Assembly (NCBI GenBank): GCA_037367355.1
Contig: CM074696.1
Span: forward strand, 4,402,001 to 4,466,000
Reading direction: 5' to 3'
DNA: 64,000 bases
Origin: Neoscytalidium dimidiatum
Taxonomy: Eukaryota; Ascomycota; Dothideomycetes; Botryosphaeriales; Botryosphaeriaceae
Numbering within the stretch: the first letter of the stretch is position 1; every line of letters starts with the position of its first letter. Made by a program: the position numbers and the translations under genes. Below, in pieces: positions 57,309 to 64,000 of this stretch. The notes under the pieces are model-generated. The model was given only the letters and a program-made list of their open reading frames with translations, had not been told where the DNA came from and searched no databases.

Positions 57309-58605
57309 CTACTTCTGCGCCTGGAAAACAACCTTCTGAGCCTTCATCTTGTCAAACAGGTCGTAGCCCTCAACCGCCTCGGAAAGCGGCATGATCTTGT
57401 CCGCCATGAAGCCCAGCAGATGCTGGTTGCGCTGGAGGGCTTCCAGCGCCTGCGGGAAGATGGACCGCACTGGGCATCGTCCCATCTGGATGCGAAGATT
57501 CTTCCCGTACGCCTGGTTCCCTGTCCACGGGATCTGCAGACAGAGTCAGTTCGATGCCCGCGACTCATGAGATGCCAAGTTACACTTGCCTCGCCGTTGT
57601 GCACTCCAACGCTGCTGATGATGCCCCACGGTCTGAGAATGTCGAATCCCAGTTTTAGTGCCGGACTGAGCCCAACCACCTCAATCACCACATCCGCCCC
57701 ACGACCATTAGTGACTTCCTTAATCCTTTTATCCAGCCCTTCACGATCCTTCTGAAAATTCAATGGTTCAGCACCCAGACTTTTGGCAAGATCCAATCTG
57801 CTTTCAATGCTGTCCACGGCGAAAAGGTGTTTTGGTTGGTAGTCGACCGCATTAATAAGCGCGCATAAGCCTACAGGCCCACAACCAATCACCACTACTG
57901 TCGAATCCGCAATGTCCTCCTTTGAGAGAGAGGAAAAGGCATTTGAGGCCGCGAAATAACCTGTCGGGAAGATATCGGCCATTAAGACAAGCTTGTTGTC
58001 TTCAATGCCTGGAGGCGCTTTCATGACTGTCGAATCTGCCAGTGGAATGCGGACCTGTCTCCAGTCAAAGAAGGATTAAAATCACGCTTGCTGGACAGCA
58101 AGCAAAAACTAAGCTCGCCGGACTGATCCGCATAGTTGCTTTGCATCTCGCACTAAGCACCTCATTCTGCCGCATGCTTTCCGAAACAATTGCCCAAAGG
58201 AAGTCTTGGAGGTAGGGTTGCACTCACGTATTCAGCCTGAGCACCATCCAAAACCGCGGACCCGAAAAGTTGGCACTTCTCACACCTCGAGGAGAAGCCC
58301 TTCTTGCAGTAGAAGCACTGTCCGCACGACACCGTGAACGGGCTGACGACCTGATCCCCCTTCTTCACCGTCTTTATGTCCGATCCCACTTCTTCGACAG
58401 TGCCAGTGAACTCGTGGCCCATGATGAAGCCAGTTGGGCTGGGCTGGTGACCGCGGAACACATGTAGCTCGCTACCACACAGAGCAGTGTACTCGACTTT
58501 CACGATGATGTCCGTAGGCTCCTGAATCTTTGGGATTGGGCGGTCCTCCAAGACGACCTTACCCGGTCCCTTAAAGACCACGGCGCGCATCGTCGACTTA
58601 GACAT
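57309..58605 (-). CDS. Zinc-dependent alcohol dehydrogenase (MDR family)
   Basis: NAD(P)-dependent medium-chain dehydrogenase; the substrate is unknown. Exons 58605..58228, 58054..57590 and 57533..57309 encode 355 residues. Intron 1 is 173 nt (GTGAGT). Intron 2 is 56 nt and best read as GC-AG (GAG|GCAAGT), giving GVHNGEIPWTGNQAYG. The ATG at 58605 starts MSKSTMRAVVFKGPGKV. The catalytic zinc ligands are Cys in TALCGSELH and His-Glu in MGHEFTG. The structural zinc lobe has the four cysteines of CGQCFYCKKGFSSRC, with another Cys in EKC. The cofactor fold shows VVVIGCGPVGLCA, with Asp of FAVDSIESR, which favours NAD over NADP. The C-terminal part has AYGKNLRIQMGRCPVRSIFP, as in fungal zinc-type ADH-like proteins close to the glutathione-independent formaldehyde dehydrogenase branch. 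Confidence 0.92.
57534..57589 (-). other. Probable GC-AG intron in the alcohol dehydrogenase
   Basis: Donor GAG|GCAAGT and acceptor CTGCAG, 56 nt, phase 0. A weak GT donor six bases later (AGT|GTAACT) would also keep frame and add two residues (Ala-Ser), so RNA evidence is needed to choose. The GC donor matches the strong AG|GCAAGT consensus of GC-AG introns. Confidence 0.65.
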
Positions 58606-59254
58606 GGTGTTGGTGATTCTCGACCTAGGGTACGAGTAGATAATAATCTGTTGCTCGGTTCGCTTGGAGAAAAGGGGATCCTTTCGTACAATGGCGTTTC
58701 GGTTTGCAAGAGGGACAGGGACACTTTGTGTCAAGATGTGGGCTGACAGCGACTTTATGTCTATGTCATAGCACCTTGGTCCGAGGCTTCCAACCCCTCC
58801 TTCCCTGCCTACTTCCGTTACCCCGCATATGCAGAGCTGATTGCGCTGTCCGTGACAGCCACTTGGGTTCCACTGAGTCAAGAGCTGGAATGGTTTTGTA
58901 ATCAATTGAGGGTTGCCTGATGCTTTGCAGCTGTTTGTTATCAAAGAGGAAGAGCTGGATAGGTATGGTCCTCCATCCGGATGTTCGTGCGCTGAACCCA
59001 ATTTGGCAAGCCCGCTGGAGCTACCTATCCGTCCTCCATAACCCAAATCAAATTTCAGATGCATAAAAGGGAAAGAAGGCAAACAGCCGATTCCGAATGA
59101 AAGTTGCCCAATGTGCTGGAGAAGTGTCTCCCCAACGCCGACGTGCTCCGAAAACACCATGCAGTCCCATGAACTCCCCTATGCAAATGTCCCTAGCCGC
59201 TGTTCGAAACTCAGAGGTGCTTTGAATGCATCGCGCCGATTGTGAGAGCTGTGT
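58606..59254. other. Intergenic spacer between dehydrogenase and Yippee genes
   Basis: Promoter region of the dehydrogenase and 3' flank of the Yippee gene. The open frame running into it from the dehydrogenase is not needed and shows no domain. Confidence 0.5.
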
Positions 59255-59673
59255 CTACGTGACCGTGCAGAGCAGCTCGGCCTCGAGAATGAACTTGCCC
59301 TCCTTGTACTTCTCGGACGCCTCGAACGCCTTGTCGTACTTCCAGCCGACCGTCTCCTTGCACTGCCTGCACTGAATGTCGCGCACAATGTGCCTGCCGG
59401 TGGTCATGTTGCGCTCGCCGGGTTCGCCCTGAACAATGTTGACGACCGAGTCGAAGAGGTACGCCTTGCCATGCTGGCCACGGAAGTTCTGGAGATCGGC
59501 ATCGGCCTGGGTTAGCATCGCGGTGGCGATCTGACTGAATGTGGTAGCGGGGGCGAGGCGGGGCTTGGACTCACGCGGCTAATGATGTCGTCGTGATTAG
59601 AAAGGTGGGTCTTGCAGTTCTTGCAACCGTAGATACGGTGCGAGTTGAGGTAGACGTTGTACGTGAGACCCAT
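59255..59673 (-). CDS. Yippee-like zinc-binding protein
   Basis: Small, highly conserved eukaryotic protein with a Yippee/CULT-like beta fold and one zinc site; yeast Moh1 is the relative. Exons 59673..59575 and 59506..59255 with a 68-nt GTGAGT intron encode 116 residues, the family size. It begins MGLTYNVYLNSHRIYGCKNC, with the first Cys pair C-x2-C, then THLSNHDDIISR. Exon 2 has NFRGQHGKAYLFDSVVNI, GERNMTTGRHIVRDIQC, the second pair CRQC and ETVGWKYDKAFE, ending with KEGKFILEAELLCTVT. All four zinc ligands are present. Members of this family act as cofactors of GID/CTLH ubiquitin ligases or in stress and cell-wall responses in fungi, which is family knowledge only. Confidence 0.95.
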
Positions 59674-62321
59674 GGCGCTGGACGTAGTGTGGGTCGCTAG
59701 GAAGGTTGTTGGTGTTTGTTGGTTGCGAGGTTGTGGTTGCTGCGGGAAGATCTTGGGGGGCTAGCAACGACCAGCAGGCAGCTGCACGGTACGACAAGTG
59801 TTTGCTGTGAGGTGTTTGGGTTAGGACCTGGCGAAGAGGCAGCTGTATGACTGATCCCGGCTAAGGAGACTGCGTCGGCACGGTCACCTCCGAGAGCCTT
59901 AAAGGATGAGCTGCAAGAGAGCTTCTAACAGAGCTTATATGTGAAGCTTAGAAGCACCTGTGCGTCTGTCCTACTTCGCGCAACACGCGGGCGCCCAGAC
60001 CCTTTTGCTCGAGAACGGGTCGGGAATCACGGAGCCTCGCTGACTTTATGGCGCTGGAGGCGGTGACGTAGGGCAGGTTGGAGATGTGGAGACCGCGTCG
60101 GAAGGTGAGCGATAGCAGGCTGAAACCACGCAGGCAGCAGCCGGGAGCAGCAGCGCGAGCAGCAGCGACAGCTTGAGCGCGCCAGCAAGAGCAGCGATGG
60201 TGTGGGGCGAGAGCAGGAAGTCGTGAGATATGAATAGAGGAGGGCAAGTGGGGAGCTCCAGCTTGCTCCAAATGGGCGCGTCACGTGTGACAGTGGAACA
60301 GCCGCGCTGCAGCAAGCAGGCGACTCATGGACGCTGCAGCAGGTCCAAGGCAGCCTGAGCAGCACCAGCCGTGGCTTGCCATTGGCACGCGGCCGCCGCG
60401 ATCCGAGTGCGGCATCGATGGGGTCTTCACGCAGGGCGACAAGCGGACATGGATGCTCCCGCGACCAAAGCTGCAGAGCCAGGGAGCTCAGGCACATATC
60501 GGTATCGATAAGTCCGGCCCATTCTTCCGCTACGGATCGCGCCATCCATCCTCCATCTTCTGCAACATACGCCTCTGATCCTTACTGTTGAGTCTTGATC
60601 GTTCCCTGCGGACTTCTGACTGTTGTACAATGTCTTGCAATGTGCTACCCAGGTGTCGTGGGAGGCTGTCTGGGCGTATCTGTCATCACCACCTTAGGCG
60701 TCAGGCGGGGTATCGCTGCCATCTCACTGGCCCTGCATGACAGCGCGTGATGACGCTCGACTGTGGCGGCCCTTTTACTGGCCACGGTGATCTGATAGTG
60801 CATATCATGTTACCACGATCGTGATAAGATGCTTTGTGGAGTATAGAAGTGAAGCGGTCATTTGGGCGGTCTGCTTGGGCTTCGAAATCAAGACCAGTTC
60901 GCTCGATAACGCCCTTTTTCGAGACAGGTGGAAACACTTTTCCTGTTCGGAGGTGCTGTCAACTTTCTAAGTGATATCAAGAAAACGATATACCGAACTG
61001 TGACAGCCCTTTAGTGCATCTTCGTGCAATCCTGTTCGAAAATCCTCTTTTCCGCCTCGAGTGAAAAGGTAACGGCCATCACATCTTGTGATTTTCGGCT
61101 ATGGGATGTCAATTGCACAGGAGCATATCCTATTTCCAACAATGGCGTCGAGCGTCGAATGTTGGCGCTTGTGTTTGGAGCAGAAGTGTCTAGATGTCTG
61201 CTCTAATATACTTTAACTACACCGGGTGCTTAGAGAAGTTATTCAACTAGCCGTTTACAATGCCAAAACCAGACCAAGAGTATCAAGCATATCAGACCAA
61301 TGCATATGACATTCACCGAATCGCTAATGCAATATTTTAGATTGAGTTGAAAGGAAATGGTAATGGGAATAAGAGCGCAATCACCAATTCCAGAGCATGA
61401 GCCTTGCTCTGACCGAGTAGCGTCGGGGAGCTCACAGTCAAGGATATACCCATTTTTTTGCAGTTAACTTATGGTACATGCAGCTAGACTTTAGAACCTT
61501 TCTCTCCTCTCTTCAGATGTCCTCGCACCTTATTGACCAGCTGTGAAGCCCACTACACATACTAGCCATGGAACGCAGCGAGACCATAGTTTGGTGTAGC
61601 AGCCGTCCACAGGGTAACGCCCTTGCCATTACGCATGCGGCTATGGGAACGCCTCGCAGTGGCTGCATTAATCTACGACGCCGTACAACGCTCCCTTTTG
61701 CTGGCCATATTCTGGTAAGACACGAGGGAGTGTGTCAGGACATCTTCTCGTTGTTGTATCGTTTTGAAGAGCGGAGAAAGGTAAATGGTGGACAGGTTTA
61801 TATGCTATGGCCCGGGATGGTGACGCAGTGGGAGGCCTGAGCAGCCACTAGCGCAGACAAAAGCTGCAAACGGGTGCCGAGCCACAGGATCTTGTTGCGG
61901 TCCGTACGCCACTGCGGAAAGATGCTGCTCAAGGGCGATAGGCCAAAAAAAAACCGGCCCCTTGTGTCGCAGTGCTCTCGTGGTCTCTGGCCTCGCGCAA
62001 TTGGACACCGACCAGCGGTTGCCGTGCGACACCGAGGTGCAGCGAGCAGCGACGCGTTTGCAGCAACGGCAGTACACAGTCAGCAGCAGCGGGGAAATAA
62101 ACAAAGCGGCCACGAGTTCTTGAGCTTATGGAATGTTCCCGAATTCGCGGCAGACCCAGCCGCGCTGCCTTGGGTGCCCAGTATTCGACTCCGTTTAGCT
62201 CCCCCCTCTAGGCCGTCTTTGCTACATTTTTCGGACGCCCAGGAGCCTGACCGTCCCGCCCTATCTGCCTCTGAATAAGCGTCCGCGCACGTAGCGCCGT
62301 TCCGCCGACTGCTCGCCTCTC
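59674..62321. other. 2.6-kb intergenic region
   Basis: Divergent spacer between the Yippee gene (-) and the DNAJC7-type gene (+). It is GC-rich with CAG triplets at 60,050-60,550, then AT-rich. ORFs up to 172 codons on the minus strand (60027-60545) are low-complexity Leu/Ser/Pro sequence without motifs. No RNA gene was recognised. Confidence 0.5.
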
Positions 62322-64000
62322 ATGGTTCTGCCCGGCATTTTCTCCAAACAAAAGAAGAACTCGACCGGCAGCCCAGCCTCACCACCTCCCACGCCGCCGC
62401 AGCACGAGCACACGGCCCGCACCAGCACGCCGCCAGCGTCGCCCGAGAAGAGGCCCTCGAGCCAGAGCCACCGCAGCTCGCACAGCGCACGCTCCTCGCC
62501 CGTCAAGGATCGTCATCGGAGGTCCGACTCGTCCCCCACCAAAAAGTCGGCCTTCTCGCGCGCCTCCCAAAACTACGACCCTGACACCCACCCACTCAAT
62601 CTTCCGCCCGAGGTGCGTCGCCGCCTGTCAGCCCTGTCCAACAAAATGAGCGACCAACCGCAGAGCGCCCCCGCAACGCCTATGGATGTCGACCGTGAGG
62701 CCACCGCCTCGCCCTCGCCCAAGCCGAACGGCACCGTGCAAGAGACAAACGGCGACAATACTGCACCGCCGCCTCCGCCGCACCGTACTCCTACAAGCCC
62801 GACGCCGCAGAGTCAGCCCGTGGATGCCGAAGCATGCAAGGCTGCCGGCAACAAGTTCTTCAAGGCCAAGGATTATCCCAAGGCCATCCAGGAGTACACG
62901 AAGGGTATGTGTTTTCCAACACTGTTTCTTGCGTCTCGAAATTTTTGTGGCTTTGGAATTGTTGGTATCACGCTCGGCAAGGGTTCCTAGTTAAGCACGT
63001 ACTACCCGCTGCTAGCTCCCATATGCAGCAACCCTCGCTAGCCGACTTGACAATTGCCGTTTCTGGCCCTTGTGACCTTGCCATACGAGGCCTTTGCTAA
63101 CGGTGTGCTTGCAGCTATTGAGGCCGATCCTAAGTCCGCGACGTACAGGTCCAACCGCGCTGCTGCTCTTATCTCTGCGAACCGCTTCCCTGAGGCTCTC
63201 GAGGACTGCAAGGTGGCCGGCGAACTTGAGCCGAACAATCCTAAGATCCTTCATCGGTTAGCTCGAGTCTACACTGCTCTTGGCCGCCCACAAGATGCTT
63301 TGGAAGTCTATGAGAAGGCCAATGCTAGCGCCAAGGACAAGGCCGCAGCCCAGGCTATGGCAACCCACCTGGCGCAAGCTGAGGAGCAGCTGCGCACCGG
63401 ATCTTCCGGCTCCATGGTCATTCATGCACTTGACCAAGCGGAGAAGGGTCTCGGTTCTGGTGTGACTGTGCCCAGGAAGTGGAGACTGATGCGTGGCGAG
63501 GCCTACTTGAAGATGGGCAACGTGAATGCTCTTGGTGAAGCCCAGAACCAGGCTATGGCGTTATTGCGTGCCAATAGCCAGGATCCAGAAGCACTGGTCC
63601 TTCGCGGACGTGCGCTTTATGCGCAGGGAGATAATGCAAAGGCCATTCAGCACTTCAGACAAGCTCTAGCTTGTGATCCGGACTTCAAGGATGCGGTCAA
63701 GTGGCTGCGTACCGTCCAGAAGCTCGACAGAATGAAGGAGGAAGGAAATCAGGCGTTCAAGAGTGGAAAGTACAAGGAGGCTGTAGACATCTACTCTCAG
63801 GCTCTTGAAGTGGATCCGCAGAACAAAGGCACCAACTCTAAGCTCCTTCAGAACCGAGCTACTGCCAATATCAAGGTAAGAATCTCAAGGATATCTGAGC
63901 GACTAGAAGCTGACAGCAAAATCAGCTCAAGAACTACCAGCAGTCTGTTGATGATTGCACACGCGCTCTTGAACTAGACCCCTCCTACACTAAAGCTCGG
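62322..64000 (+). CDS. DNAJC7-type TPR co-chaperone, C-terminal part outside window
   Basis: Cytosolic co-chaperone with TPR repeats that bind Hsp70/Hsp90 C-termini, and in this family a C-terminal J domain that stimulates Hsp70. Exons so far: 62322..62904, 63115..63875 and 63926..64000, running off the right edge; introns of 210 nt (GTATGT) and 50 nt (GTAAGA). 473 residues are seen. The first 160 are disordered, Ser/Pro/His-rich and basic. The TPR array starts at AEACKAAGNKFFKAKDYPKA, with further units at YRSNRAAALISANRFPEAL, ALVLRGRALYAQGDNAKAI and KEEGNQAFKSGKYKEAVDIY; the spacing matches the DNAJC7 two-lobe array. The HPD-containing J domain would lie beyond 64000 and cannot be confirmed, so a plain Sti1-like TPR protein remains possible. 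Confidence 0.88.

Noticed and set aside
58162..59160. Extension of the dehydrogenase frame upstream to 59160
   Set aside because: The conserved protein starts at the ATG at 58605; the extra sequence has no domain and covers intergenic DNA.
41619..59673. Secondary-metabolite cluster around the Rua1-type regulator, transporter and dehydrogenase
   Set aside because: No backbone synthase, P450, acyltransferase or glycosyltransferase is present; the genes are spread out and mostly housekeeping.
60027..60545. 172-codon minus-strand ORF upstream of the Yippee gene
   Set aside because: Low-complexity Leu/Ser/Cys/Arg sequence from CAG-rich DNA with no motif or homologue in mind.

Overview
The window is nuclear DNA of a filamentous ascomycete (Pezizomycotina, possibly Dothideomycetes; the class is a guess). 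Most genes carry short introns of about 48 to 270 nt with GTAAGT- or GTATGT-type donors and CTAAC/CTGAC branch sites. The proteins are fungal families: Med15, CLU1, Hut1, a Rua1-type regulator, a DAL5-type MFS carrier and a GH10 xylanase. I could place 18 protein genes, two of them cut by the window edges, and all spliced models keep frame across their junctions. I saw no rRNA or tRNA gene, intact transposon or CRISPR array.

Layout, 1-17 kb: a GH10 xylanase cut at the left edge (-); Mediator subunit 15 (-, 4.9 kb, glutamine-rich); then a divergent pair sharing a 605-bp promoter, a TIM-barrel PEP-hydrolase-like protein (-) and a UPF0261/Tm-1-N-like protein (+). In other organisms these two domains occur in one polypeptide. 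Next is a membrane-anchored coiled-coil protein (-).

17-32 kb: a DAL5-family MFS transporter (+), a large protein of unknown function (-), then a second divergent pair. This pair is a mitochondrial inner-membrane-type AAA ATPase (-) and CLU1 (+), the mitochondrial clustering/eIF3-associated factor. A fungal multi-pass membrane protein (+) follows.

32-49 kb: a gene-poor region. Ten kilobases without a convincing gene precede a Rua1-C-type transcription regulator (+), and another 5 kb follow it. Microsatellites, poly-T/poly-A tracts, a perfect 12-bp hairpin and two doubtful ORFs lie here.

49-64 kb: a small candidate secreted protein (+) converges on a Hut1-type nucleotide-sugar transporter (-). 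Next come an unknown protein with internal repeats (-), a three-KH RNA-binding protein (-), a zinc alcohol dehydrogenase (-), a Yippee protein (-) and the start of a DNAJC7-type TPR co-chaperone (+) that runs off the right edge.

The genes look mostly like unlinked housekeeping functions, not a biosynthetic cluster. The items most worth a second look are the divergent pair of split Tm-1-like domains, two GC-AG introns (in CLU1 and the dehydrogenase), the repeat-containing unknown protein and the candidate secreted peptide.
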